From assembly GCA_045541475.1 (NCBI GenBank), contig JAZQJI010000025.1:1-64000 (forward strand): a DNA stretch of 64,000 bases, in the 5' to 3' direction. The stretch is from RGIG3077 sp045541475. Its GTDB lineage: Bacteria; Bacillota; Clostridia; Oscillospirales; Ruminococcaceae. The notes beneath the pieces are model-generated. The model was given only the letters and a program-made list of their open reading frames with translations, had not been told where the DNA came from and ran no database searches. The translations under genes and the position numbers were made by a program. Shown piece by piece: positions 43,117 to 51,277 of the stretch. Every line of letters starts with the position of its first letter. Position 1 is the stretch's first letter.

Positions 43117-44496
43117 TTAATCTTGTGTGCATACCTCAAAAGCTTTTCTCAAACTTGAAACACCTATCAATTGAATATCATAATCGTCCGCATTGATATT
43201 CTTTAAAGATTGCATTGGAATGATAGCTTTTTCAAAACCCATGCGCTGTGCTTCGGCTATACGCTGTTGTATACGGGATACATTGCGCACTTCTCCTCCC
43301 AGACCAATTTCGCCAACGGCAATAACATTGTCAGGCATGGGTTTATCCATAATTGCGGAATATACAGCAAGAGCAACGGGTAAATCACCGGCAGGTTCAT
43401 CAAATCTAAATCCACCTACAATATTTAAGTATACATCAAGAGCGGAACAGCATACACCACAGCGTTTTTCCAAAACAGCAAGAATGATAGCAAGCCTTGA
43501 AAAATCAAAGCCGGTTGCAGTTCTGCGGGGAGCAGCAAAAGAACTTTTTGCTGCAAGTGCCTGAACTTCGGCAAGAATTGGACGGGAGCCTTCGATAACG
43601 CAAGCTATGCAGTTGCCCGAAACATTTTTTGGTCTTCCCGAAAGTAACATCATAGAAGGTTCGGGAACTTCTCGCAAGCCAACATCGGCCATTTCAAAAA
43701 CGCCTATTTCATTGGTTGAGCCGAAGCGGTTTTTTACAGCACGCAAAATGCGGTAGCTTAAATGTCTTTCGCCTTCAAAATGCAAAACAGCATCAACAAT
43801 ATGTTCCATTACCTTCGGACCCGCAATATCACCGTCTTTGTTGACATGGCCTACAATAAATATCGGTATTTCAAGTTCTTTTGCGGTCTTCATAAACAAA
43901 TTTGTACATTCTCTTACCTGACGCAAGCTGCCCTGTGCAGAGTTTATTTCCTCAATGCACATAGTCTGAATCGAATCGATTATAACAATATCAGGTTTTT
44001 GCGACGCAATAGCACTACACACTGTTTCGGCATCTGTAACAGTAAACAGCAACAGATTGTCGGTATCAACATTAAGTCTTTGTGCGCGCAATTTTATTTG
44101 TCTGGCACTTTCTTCACCCGATACATATAAAATAGAATGATTTTGTCCCATATACTGACAAATCTGCAAAAGAAGGGTACTTTTACCAATGCCGGGCTCA
44201 CCGCCGACGAGCACAAGGCTGCCCTTGACAAGACCGCCTCCAAGAACTCTATCAAGCTCAGCTGTACCTGTTAAATACCTTACTTCATCGACAGCGTCGA
44301 TATCTTTCAAAGTGCGCATTTTTAATGCTTCTGTACTTATACTGCTGCGTTTGGATACCGAAGAAACGGCAGAAGCAACAGGCAATTGCTCTTCGAATGT
44401 ATTCCACATTCCGCATTGTTGACATCTGCCGTTCCATTTTGAACTTTCAAATCCACACTCACTGCAAACAAATATTGTTTTATCTTTTTTTGCCAT
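43117..44496 (-). CDS. radA: DNA repair protein RadA
   Basis: 459 aa. An N-terminal zinc finger (CSECG...CQQCGMW), a RecA-like ATPase with Walker A GGEPGIGKST (~residue 97), the RadA motif KNRFGSTNEIG, and a C-terminal Lon-protease-like domain (~320-455; no working protease site is expected). RadA promotes branch migration in recombination. It lies 29 nt after cwlD's position on the same strand order (cwlD upstream). Confidence 0.93.
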   Translation of the reverse strand: MAKKDKTIFVCSECGFESSKWNGRCQQCGMWNTFEEQLPVASAVSSVSKRSSISTEALKMRTLKDIDAVDEVRYLTGTAELDRVLGGGLVKGSLVLVGGEPGIGKSTLLLQICQYMGQNHSILYVSGEESARQIKLRAQRLNVDTDNLLLFTVTDAETVCSAIASQKPDIVIIDSIQTMCIEEINSAQGSLRQVRECTNLFMKTAKELEIPIFIVGHVNKDGDIAGPKVMEHIVDAVLHFEGERHLSYRILRAVKNRFGSTNEIGVFEMADVGLREVPEPSMMLLSGRPKNVSGNCIACVIEGSRPILAEVQALAAKSSFAAPRRTATGFDFSRLAIILAVLEKRCGVCCSALDVYLNIVGGFRFDEPAGDLPVALAVYSAIMDKPMPDNVIAVGEIGLGGEVRNVSRIQQRIAEAQRMGFEKAIIPMQSLKNINADDYDIQLIGVSSLRKAFEVCTQD

Positions 44497-44525
44497 TTTT
44501 ATATTCCTTTATAAAATTTATAAAA

Positions 44526-45293
44526 TTATTGTTGAGCCAAATAATCCATCAATCCTGTGTATATAGTCAAAGCCACCTGAGTCTGATAATCGGTTGTAAC
44601 AAGCTGTTGAGCTTCCTGCGGATTGGAAAGAAATCCACATTCAACCATTACTGTTGGGTTTTCGCAAAAATAACACAAAAACAATTCTTCGCCGCACAGC
44701 TTAATTTCGCGGTCGTTCTCCGGCTGAATATGACTTACAAAGCTATTTTGAATTGACTGTGCCAAGATTTCATTCTTCGGATTTGTTGCTGAAAAAAACA
44801 TCTGCGCACCCGATGCGCTTTCATTGACATACTGATTTTGATGAATAGATATACATATTGCATTTTCATATTTATTAAAAAGCGCAAGTCGGTTATCCAT
44901 ATCCGACGATTTTTGATTTGCAATACCCTCAACTCCGCTATCGTGAATTGAGCGGTCAGTATCTCTTGTAACTTCAACATCGAAACCAGAAATAACCAGT
45001 AAATCCCTCAATGTGAGCATCACATTGAGGTTTATCTCCTTTTCAGGTATACCATCAGCGGTTGAACAGCCGCCATCAATGCCGCCGTGCCCTGCATCAA
45101 GTATAATTACGGGCATTTCATTGCTCATTGCAGACACACTTTGAAGCGATGGTTCAATCTGCGCTTTAATCTTTTCCGCACCAAAATAAGCGACAAAATA
45201 CGCCGCAATCAGCAGCATGCAAAAACAGCAGGATTCAACCTTTTTTCTGTTTTCTTTGATATTCTTGAAAAACCTTTTGATTGCTTTCTTCAT
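44526..45293 (-). CDS. cwlD: N-acetylmuramoyl-L-alanine amidase (CwlD-like)
   Basis: 255 aa. A Lys/Arg-rich cytoplasmic end (MKKAIKRFFKNIKENRK) and a membrane segment (~25-45) precede an Amidase_3 domain with zinc ligands in LDAGHGGIDGG (His), EKEIN (Glu) and SIHQNQ (His), and the catalytic Glu in MVECGFLSN. It cleaves the amide between muramic acid and the peptide; CwlD-type enzymes act in spore cortex formation. ATG 45293 follows CGGAG by 8 nt. Its promoter and first codons are repeated at 63.5 kb. Confidence 0.86.
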   Translation of the reverse strand: MKKAIKRFFKNIKENRKKVESCCFCMLLIAAYFVAYFGAEKIKAQIEPSLQSVSAMSNEMPVIILDAGHGGIDGGCSTADGIPEKEINLNVMLTLRDLLVISGFDVEVTRDTDRSIHDSGVEGIANQKSSDMDNRLALFNKYENAICISIHQNQYVNESASGAQMFFSATNPKNEILAQSIQNSFVSHIQPENDREIKLCGEELFLCYFCENPTVMVECGFLSNPQEAQQLVTTDYQTQVALTIYTGLMDYLAQQ

Positions 45294-45380
45294 AGTCCAA
45301 CTCCGTTCCGATTTCAAGTACAATTGCCTCGAAAATACGTTTTATTGAAATATATGAAGAAGCATTTTAAGATATTCGCA
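45229..45380. repeat. Direct repeat copy A (cwlD promoter and 5' codons)
   Basis: About 152 bp covering the first ~21 codons of cwlD and its upstream region. It matches 63534-63684 (copy C), including a run of about 50 identical bases from the coding part. The outer 49 bp (45332-45380) also match 54479-54528 (copy B) with few differences. A and C have the same orientation. They bound the accessory stretch at its left and right ends. Confidence 0.85.
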
Positions 45381-45499
45381 TATTTTTTCAAAGATCCAAG
45401 TAAGTATAACACATATGCACCCTGATTACAAGACTTTGAGAACAAATAATTACACGATTACTAAAGAACACTTTGGAAAAAATAAAAAATATAATAACA

Positions 45500-45540
45500 A
45501 GACTCCCCTTGTAGAACTAAGTGTTCTGCACGGAGAGTCT
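45500..45540. repeat. Long imperfect hairpin in the intergenic region
   Basis: AGACTC...GAGTCT outer arms; 18 positions pair with only two mismatches around a 5-nt loop (TAAGT). It sits in the ~390-nt gap between cwlD and the large dockerin gene. There is no U-tract that clearly makes it a terminator. It may be a structured RNA or the relic of a small mobile element. The rest of this gap holds repeat A, a second hairpin at 45625 and an open frame (45415-45642) I do not believe is coding. Confidence 0.45.
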
Positions 45541-45624
45541 GTAATTTATTCAAATACTTCGAGTTTTATAGTACTCCTTTATCCATTTTACAAAGGATTT
45601 CAATTACCTCTGCTAAATGTGACG

Positions 45625-45654
45625 CTAAAACAATCGTTTTGAGGATTGTTTTAG
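45625..45654 (-). terminator. Hairpin downstream of the large dockerin gene
   Basis: A perfect 11-bp stem (CTAAAACAATC with GATTGTTTTAG, 8-nt loop). On the minus strand it lies about 30 nt after the stop of the dockerin gene. The T residues are within the stem rather than after it, so it is only a likely terminator. Confidence 0.5.
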
Positions 45655-45684
45655 GCAACTTTCTCAAATCCGTGAATTCTGTTC

Positions 45685-48321
45685 TCAACCGCAAATCTCA
45701 TTCCAAATATTATTATTAACTATTGCCTCAGAATCAACACCTATATAATTCGACTTGATTGATGTAAACTTTGCAACGCATGCGGCATCTCTTGTGTCAA
45801 CAACACCATCACCGTTAACATCGGCGAGATATTTTGCAAGCTCATTATCAATTGCCGAAAGCTCGGGATTTACCTCTCCGCTTGCAACAAGACTGCAATA
45901 CTTTGCGATACACGCCGCATCTCGAGTATCTACCACATAATCAAGATTTGCATCTCCTCGTATTGCGCCACTGCAATCTACGCAATAGCCACATTCATCA
46001 TCGCAGCGATTTACCACACTGAAACATTCCTGACACTCGGGACAATGCTCACCTGCATCTATGGCGCAGTCTACGCACAGTTCGCAAGTATAGCAATAGT
46101 CAGGTACGCTGTCTGCGCTCAATCCGCAATTTGTACAGAAAGGAATTTCGTCGCTGATGCTGATAACTGCTGTATCCGATAGTTTATAAGTTCCATTGTA
46201 TGCTTCGCAGTAAACTGCCTTGTTATCCAACCAGCTTCCCGCATTTTTAATGATAAGCGTATCTGACTCTATTCCCGATACATCACAAAAGTTCTCTACA
46301 TCAGACCAGGCATACGGCTGGAGTGAATCATCATCTGCATCTGCGATATACCAGTAATAGCTGTCAGCATTATCAGCCTTTACCTTAAATTGCGCACTTC
46401 CGCCTTCATAGATAGTTACATCCTCAGGCTGTAAGGTAAATACAGGCTTGGTTGTTGTGACTTCAAGATAATACTCGCCGATATATGTTGTTGCTTCGGA
46501 AAGGTCAATGGCCTTTCCTGAATCAGTTGCTTTGGAGCCGTAAGCGATATATGCGCTTGGTTCCTCTTCCGTGAACTCGTTAAATATATCCCAACGGGTT
46601 GAGATTCCTTTTGCTCCTCGGAAGTCGCCACGGATTATCTCGGCATCGACTGCTGTTACATTATACGAAAATGCACCGTATCCTGTACTTTCTGTCATCT
46701 TAAAATATCCCTTGCTGATGCAGATATCACCGCTTTTTGCATAAGCTCCCGCTGTTCTTCCGTAAAAGCTTCCTCTGTAAATTCTTGCAGTTCCGCCGTC
46801 CATATAAAAACCAAAGCTCGGGGTGTCTTCATCATCCCCAAATATTCCGTCGTTGATGATAACCTTCGAGTTTCCTCTCTGATACAATCCGTAATACCAA
46901 CTGTAGAAATAACCATCGTTAATGGTAAGCTTTGTGTCGCCTCTTACAAGCACTCCACAGCCCTTTCCGTCGAACGTACCGCCGTTAATCACAGCTGTAC
47001 CGCCGTCAAGTACGATTGAAGCAAGTGCGTACTCACTTGCCGAAGGCGTGAAATTGTGATCATACAGATAATAGCTTCCGCCGTCAATCTGAAGATTGCC
47101 CTGCGAAATAACAGACGGACAGCTATATGCCCATTCGTCCGTAGGTGATATGGCAGAAACATTGGTCAGACGCAGCGATGCTCCTTCATGGACACGGAAT
47201 ACGCAGGGTTCGCTTGCGGCAGTGGAAAAATGAAGATTGTTTTGGCTGTCTGTAGGGGTTGCCACGGATTTGCTGATGATGCGCAGTGAGCCGGCACGAA
47301 TATCAAACAGTGACTTGTCATATCTGCCTGTTTCTCTTGCAAGACCGCAACCGTTCATATCTAAAACAATTTCAGCATTCGGATCATCAAGGACAAGCAT
47401 ATTGTTGTATTCCATATCACTCTGTACCGTCCATTTTGTTGATCCGCCCACATTAAGGGTTATCCACTGCTTTCCGCCTTCTGCAAGTGCTGACTGCAAC
47501 TCTTCGTAAGTGGAAACTATGGTCTGTTCACTTTTTGGTGGAATAATGACAGACTCCATTACCTGTCCGCAGTAGCATTTCTTTTCCCATAATCCGCTTT
47601 TCGTTTCTGTGGGAGTGCTGGCCACCTGCCACGGTTCGTTAATTGTGTAACTGCAGGAGTGATCATAAGCAGTTCCCCTTAATTTAACTCCACATTCGCA
47701 TATATCCCAGTGCTGATTTTCATCGTATGCCAAGCCTGAATATTCGTGAATGTGTCCCTCAGGCGAACACATTAAGTAATCATCTATAGAAATCATCACA
47801 AGTGCATCGGACGTTGTAAGGCCTTCGGGAAGCTCCGTTCCGCTTCCGAGCATAGAAAGCATTGCTGATACTGATATTACCTGTACTATGCCCGTGTTGA
47901 TTGTTTCACCCGTGTCTGCGTCAACAAAAGTCGCAACGCCCTGATTGCTTGACAAACCTGTATAATTCTCAATCTTACCAAGAACGGAGACATCATACTT
48001 GTCTGCATCTGTAAATGTGGTGAAGTAGCCATTATAGCCTGCAAAACCTTCAACTCCCATCATCCATGTAATAACGGGGTGATCATACATCTTTGCATAT
48101 CCTGTACTGCTCTCTTCCCAAAAACCGCCAAGAAACTCTATCTCTGTTCCTGATTCTGTGATAACAGGCTTCTGTGCCGCTTCACCTGGGCGTGGATATA
48201 CAATGCTTACCACTGCATCATATGTGCCCAGTGCTACTGCTGATACACCACTAACTGCTGTGCATAAAAGCATTATTGCTGAAATGGCTACTGATATTAT
48301 ACGATTGATTGCTTTTTTCAT
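45685..48321 (-). CDS. Large secreted beta-helix protein with Ig-like domain, Cys-rich ribbon and dockerin, 878 aa
   Basis: Signal peptide at residues 1-~30. Residues ~30-200 are unrecognised; ~190-270 contain two HxxCxC-type motifs (HWDICECG, KKCYCGQ). Residues ~275-600 look like a right-handed beta-helix (repeats such as LQIDGGSYY, AVINGGTFDG, VIINDGIFGD). An Ig-like domain spans ~640-735 (FTLQPEDVTIYEGGSAQF). Then come 13 Cys in ~60 residues, probably zinc-ribbon-like, and a type I dockerin (~787-860; DANLDYVVDTRD and DVNGDGVVDTRD). Beta-helix proteins often bind or cleave polysaccharides; no catalytic site is recognised. GGAGG precedes the ATG. Confidence 0.8.
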   Translation of the reverse strand: MKKAINRIISVAISAIMLLCTAVSGVSAVALGTYDAVVSIVYPRPGEAAQKPVITESGTEIEFLGGFWEESSTGYAKMYDHPVITWMMGVEGFAGYNGYFTTFTDADKYDVSVLGKIENYTGLSSNQGVATFVDADTGETINTGIVQVISVSAMLSMLGSGTELPEGLTTSDALVMISIDDYLMCSPEGHIHEYSGLAYDENQHWDICECGVKLRGTAYDHSCSYTINEPWQVASTPTETKSGLWEKKCYCGQVMESVIIPPKSEQTIVSTYEELQSALAEGGKQWITLNVGGSTKWTVQSDMEYNNMLVLDDPNAEIVLDMNGCGLARETGRYDKSLFDIRAGSLRIISKSVATPTDSQNNLHFSTAASEPCVFRVHEGASLRLTNVSAISPTDEWAYSCPSVISQGNLQIDGGSYYLYDHNFTPSASEYALASIVLDGGTAVINGGTFDGKGCGVLVRGDTKLTINDGYFYSWYYGLYQRGNSKVIINDGIFGDDEDTPSFGFYMDGGTARIYRGSFYGRTAGAYAKSGDICISKGYFKMTESTGYGAFSYNVTAVDAEIIRGDFRGAKGISTRWDIFNEFTEEEPSAYIAYGSKATDSGKAIDLSEATTYIGEYYLEVTTTKPVFTLQPEDVTIYEGGSAQFKVKADNADSYYWYIADADDDSLQPYAWSDVENFCDVSGIESDTLIIKNAGSWLDNKAVYCEAYNGTYKLSDTAVISISDEIPFCTNCGLSADSVPDYCYTCELCVDCAIDAGEHCPECQECFSVVNRCDDECGYCVDCSGAIRGDANLDYVVDTRDAACIAKYCSLVASGEVNPELSAIDNELAKYLADVNGDGVVDTRDAACVAKFTSIKSNYIGVDSEAIVNNNIWNEICG

Positions 48322-48388
48322 TTTTCTAACCTCCTTGTTTATTATTTATCACTGCAAGAAAACTCGCACATTGCGGCGATAAATCCTG

Positions 48389-49852
48389 TTACTTCATTAC
48401 AGGCATACCGTCAGATCCCACATAGAAGAAATCATCTCCTACAGGAACTGCTTCATCGCCGAAAATGTCAAAGTGCATACTGTCGGGTTTGGTCAGCACT
48501 GCTGACAATCCATCGTTATAGTATGGTGAAACAGGCGATTCTCCGACCTTGCTTATAGTTTCGTTTGTAATTTCATATACATAAAGATTCAACTGTGTCT
48601 CAAGTTCAATAAAAACATAAAGATAGTTATTGCCATCAGCTGTCTTTACATAATAAGGCTCGCAGCCGTAAGCCCATATATCTTCGACATAAGAAACCTC
48701 AGCTGTGGAAATATCAAGCGTCACCTTCCAGTCAAACTCTTCATCATAGCTATCAGACAAGGTAAGCTCATCACCGTTACCGTCATTGTCAAGGTCGGTA
48801 ATGAAGGTTGACTTCATCGGCAAACCGACAATATATGCTTCGGGAACAATTGTGTATTTCTCGATAAACAGCTCGGGATATACTGAAAATTCAATCGTAA
48901 CACTTATGCTTCCTACGCCGGAACCTGCGATTTCTCCCTCACCAAAATACACGGTAACACCGTTATATTCAAGAGTCCAATGAGTTCCATCAGCGGCGTA
49001 TTCACTGAAATGCTCCTCAATAATCGAATCGCTGTAAAAAACATCTGCACCCATAGTGCTGAAAAGCTCGGCTTCAACCACCTTTGCAAATTCGTCAATA
49101 TCTGTTACTACGTCAGGAAGGTAAAGTACCTTGCCTGTTTCTGTATCATAATTTGCGCCCCAGAAGCTTCTGCTTCCGTCGTTCATTCCGTTATAATAAT
49201 AAGAGTCGTAAAGCACACTGAGCACTGTATTATCCGCACGTCTTACGTGCGCATCAAGCGTAGAAACAAGTGGATTAATGATCTGTTCACCTGAAGAGAT
49301 GATTTCCTCTGCAGATTCTGTAAGCATATTAAATTCTTCCGACATAATGCCTTCATAATAGTTGCAATCTTCAGTTAGTGCTTCTGCAAGTGCGTCATAA
49401 TGCTGCGCATCTTCGTTTTCGAGAAGAATTGAAGAATATTCGGTTTCCACAAGAGTTGTTGCGTATTCATCAGACCATTCATACTCATAAACTGATTTTC
49501 TTTCGATATTAAGAATCTGAGTTTCTGTTTCTACGGAATCATCCTCGCTTGTGTTGTCTTGGGACTGTTCGCTTTCATCTGTCAGCTCGCTGCTCTCTTC
49601 CGTGATCTCACTACTTTCTTCCGTAAGTTCGCTGCTTTCTTCCGTCTGATTACTCTCTTCAGTTTTGCTTTCTTCCGTCTGCTCGCTTTCATCTGTTTGT
49701 TCGGTTTTTGAACTCTCCTCAGACTGCAATGACGAACTTATTTGAGAAGTTGTTGCTGATGAATTATCATCTTTTTTTACAGAGCTATCATTACAGCCCA
49801 TAGCTGTCAGAATAATACAAAACGATAGAATAAGTCCAGTTATTTTTTTCAT
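48389..49852 (-). CDS. Lipoprotein with Ser/Glu repeats and RsiV/DUF3298-like domain, 487 aa
   Basis: Lipobox TAMGC. Residues ~30-115 are a low-complexity linker built from EESSELT-like units, which probably spans the cell wall. Residues ~115-340 resemble the DUF4163/DUF3298 pair of RsiV-like proteins (YDTETGKVLYLPDVV; VTVYFGEGEIAGSGVG). The last ~140 residues are a separate beta-rich domain (FITDLDNDGNGDELTL). RsiV is an anti-sigma factor that binds lysozyme, but this protein has no cytoplasmic sigma-binding part. It is downstream of two unknown genes on the same strand. Confidence 0.6.
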   Translation of the reverse strand: MKKITGLILSFCIILTAMGCNDSSVKKDDNSSATTSQISSSLQSEESSKTEQTDESEQTEESKTEESNQTEESSELTEESSEITEESSELTDESEQSQDNTSEDDSVETETQILNIERKSVYEYEWSDEYATTLVETEYSSILLENEDAQHYDALAEALTEDCNYYEGIMSEEFNMLTESAEEIISSGEQIINPLVSTLDAHVRRADNTVLSVLYDSYYYNGMNDGSRSFWGANYDTETGKVLYLPDVVTDIDEFAKVVEAELFSTMGADVFYSDSIIEEHFSEYAADGTHWTLEYNGVTVYFGEGEIAGSGVGSISVTIEFSVYPELFIEKYTIVPEAYIVGLPMKSTFITDLDNDGNGDELTLSDSYDEEFDWKVTLDISTAEVSYVEDIWAYGCEPYYVKTADGNNYLYVFIELETQLNLYVYEITNETISKVGESPVSPYYNDGLSAVLTKPDSMHFDIFGDEAVPVGDDFFYVGSDGMPVMK

Positions 49853-49876
49853 AAGTTATATCCTTTCCGCAAATTT

Positions 49877-49904
49877 GGGCGAAGGGATAAAAATCCATTC
49901 GCCC
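49877..49904. terminator. Hairpin between two minus-strand genes
   Basis: GGGCGAA (49877-49883) pairs with TTCGCCC (49898-49904), with a second GGAT/ATCC pairing inside. A T-tract follows on the plus strand; on the minus strand the flank is CAAATTTG. It probably separates the unknown gene pair from the lipoprotein gene, or reduces read-through. Confidence 0.45.
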
Positions 49905-49928
49905 TTTTTGATGTCTTATATTAAATCA

Positions 49929-50528
49929 TCAAGCCCAAGGATCTTCCTCAACGGGAACACGGATATCTGAGAGGCATTGAATATCATTTAAGAACCACTG
50001 ACCAGTAGATGGCTTCTTTCTTAGCTTTATCGGACGAGGATTATCAGCACCTCCGCTTGTAACATAAAGAGTTGCCCAGTTTTCCTCATCAAAGGAATAA
50101 GGGTTTTCGCTAACCTTTATTACAAAAGGCGTGTTCGGCTTATAGCCGTTTTCAGGAGTTGCACCCTCAAAAAATGAGAATGTCTTGTAGAATTTGCCGC
50201 TTAAACGCTCCTTTATGAATCCCTTTTCGTATGTACTTACTTCAGAAGGCCCCTTCAGGAAGTTAAGCATTTCAATACAGCCATCAGGATTTTTTTCGTA
50301 AGCACAAAGTACTGCTATTGTAAGTGCTGTTGTTTTAAAAGCGGAATCAAGCGAAGCTTCAGGCATTGCCTGCAATTCTGCAAGATTGTTAGGAAGCGTA
50401 GCAAACGTAAAGCTTTCAGTGTGATTTTTACCCTTTCCTACAGACTGCACGGCGTTGCTTACAGCATTTGCGGTTTCGCGCTTAACAACGTGTTCAGCTG
50501 ATTTTAATAACGAATCAAATAATCCCAT
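49929..50528 (-). CDS. Conserved-looking hypothetical protein (DUF6935-like), 199 aa
   Basis: It begins MGLFDSLLKSAEHVVKRETANAV, an amphipathic helix, and continues as a soluble alpha/beta domain (~40-199) with NPYSFDEENWATLYVTSGG and PRPIKLRKKPSTGQWFLND. I believe it resembles DUF6935, a family of unknown function; this is from memory only. AAGGAGG precedes the ATG. It starts 3 nt after the next upstream gene, so the pair is co-translated. No signal peptide. Confidence 0.55.
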   Translation of the reverse strand: MGLFDSLLKSAEHVVKRETANAVSNAVQSVGKGKNHTESFTFATLPNNLAELQAMPEASLDSAFKTTALTIAVLCAYEKNPDGCIEMLNFLKGPSEVSTYEKGFIKERLSGKFYKTFSFFEGATPENGYKPNTPFVIKVSENPYSFDEENWATLYVTSGGADNPRPIKLRKKPSTGQWFLNDIQCLSDIRVPVEEDPWA

Positions 50529-50531
50529 TTT

Positions 50532-50990
50532 TCAGTCCTCCTTGATAAATCTGAAATTCATAAAGTTGAAAAATCCATTTTCGTCAATGGGTTTTACCCA
50601 GCTGCTGACCTTTTCGCCATATACCTCGCCCTCAATGCCTGTATCGAACCAGAATTCTCCGTCACGGAGCTCCCAACACATAGGCTCGTCGGCAATTGCT
50701 CCGTCCATAAGCTTTATTACCCCAGCTGAAACTGCTTTGTCAATTTCTTCCTGTGTGACACCTTCGGGTAAAGACATAAGCATATAAAGCTTACCATCAT
50801 CGCAGATTTTTATAAATGTGCCAAGCATTTTTCTGCGTTCTCTCATTTCATCTGCAACCGCCTCCTCATCGCTTTCGTCAACGTAAGGCATCGGCGAGCT
50901 GAGGTACTCCTCGGGAGTGAGATAAACTGGCATATCGTTCTCATCATAGGTCATAACTGAATGAAGCGTCCATTTTCCTGTGTAATTCAT
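50532..50990 (-). CDS. Hypothetical protein, lipocalin-like beta domain, 152 aa
   Basis: Starts NYTGKWTLHSVMTYDE, which resembles the entry to small beta-barrel/lipocalin-like proteins (W-x-L pattern), and ends WELRDGEFWFDTG...FFNFMNFRFIKED. Acidic, no signal peptide. AAGGAG lies 8 nt before the ATG. It is the first gene of the 50990-48389 minus-strand group, divergent from the solute-binding protein gene. Function unknown. Confidence 0.5.
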   Translation of the reverse strand: MNYTGKWTLHSVMTYDENDMPVYLTPEEYLSSPMPYVDESDEEAVADEMRERRKMLGTFIKICDDGKLYMLMSLPEGVTQEEIDKAVSAGVIKLMDGAIADEPMCWELRDGEFWFDTGIEGEVYGEKVSSWVKPIDENGFFNFMNFRFIKED

Positions 50991-51062
50991 AGTTTTTTCT
51001 CCTTTGCTGTTTTTAGTAATCTTGACTAAAAAGGTGCAATATGATAAAATGAATAGACGGCG

Positions 51063-51258
51063 GTTCCTGTGACTGTTGGCGCACCCACAGGAACTTTACA
51101 GAGTACCCAAAACGCGAGCAGGATATATACTCTCTTTTACCCTTGCATAAATTATCATAATGCAAATCAGATATTTTAGCACCACCCGAATTACAGAAAA
51201 AGGGTAGGAAAGCCGAAAAATGCGCATAAAATGGGTAGTAAATCGGGTAGTGCACCCG
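51063..51258. promoter_or_regulatory. Divergent intergenic region with hairpin, inverted repeats and GGGTAG repeats
   Basis: Between the genes starting at 50990 (minus) and 51278 (plus). It holds a perfect 9-bp inverted repeat (GTTCCTGTG at 51063-51071 with 51086-51094), an inverted repeat TTGCAT/ATGCAA (51144-51149, 51161-51166), and three GGGTAG copies (51202, 51233, 51245). The last forms CGGGTAGTGCACCCG (51244-51258), a 5-5-5 inverted repeat about 20 nt before the start codon. If CATAAA (51225-51230) is the -10 box, the first GGGTAG lies exactly at the -35 position. These may bind the LuxR-type regulator encoded downstream. Confidence 0.4.
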
Positions 51259-51277
51259 TACAGAAAGGGAATATATA

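Noticed and set aside
45415..45642. Plus-strand open frame of 75 codons between cwlD and the large dockerin gene
   Set aside because: It spans the imperfect hairpin and part of the next one, has no ribosome-binding site and no recognisable protein features. It is more likely intergenic DNA.
48389..49852. True RsiV anti-sigma factor
   Set aside because: It is a lipoprotein with no cytoplasmic sigma-binding part and no adjacent sigV. Only the outside domain is similar.
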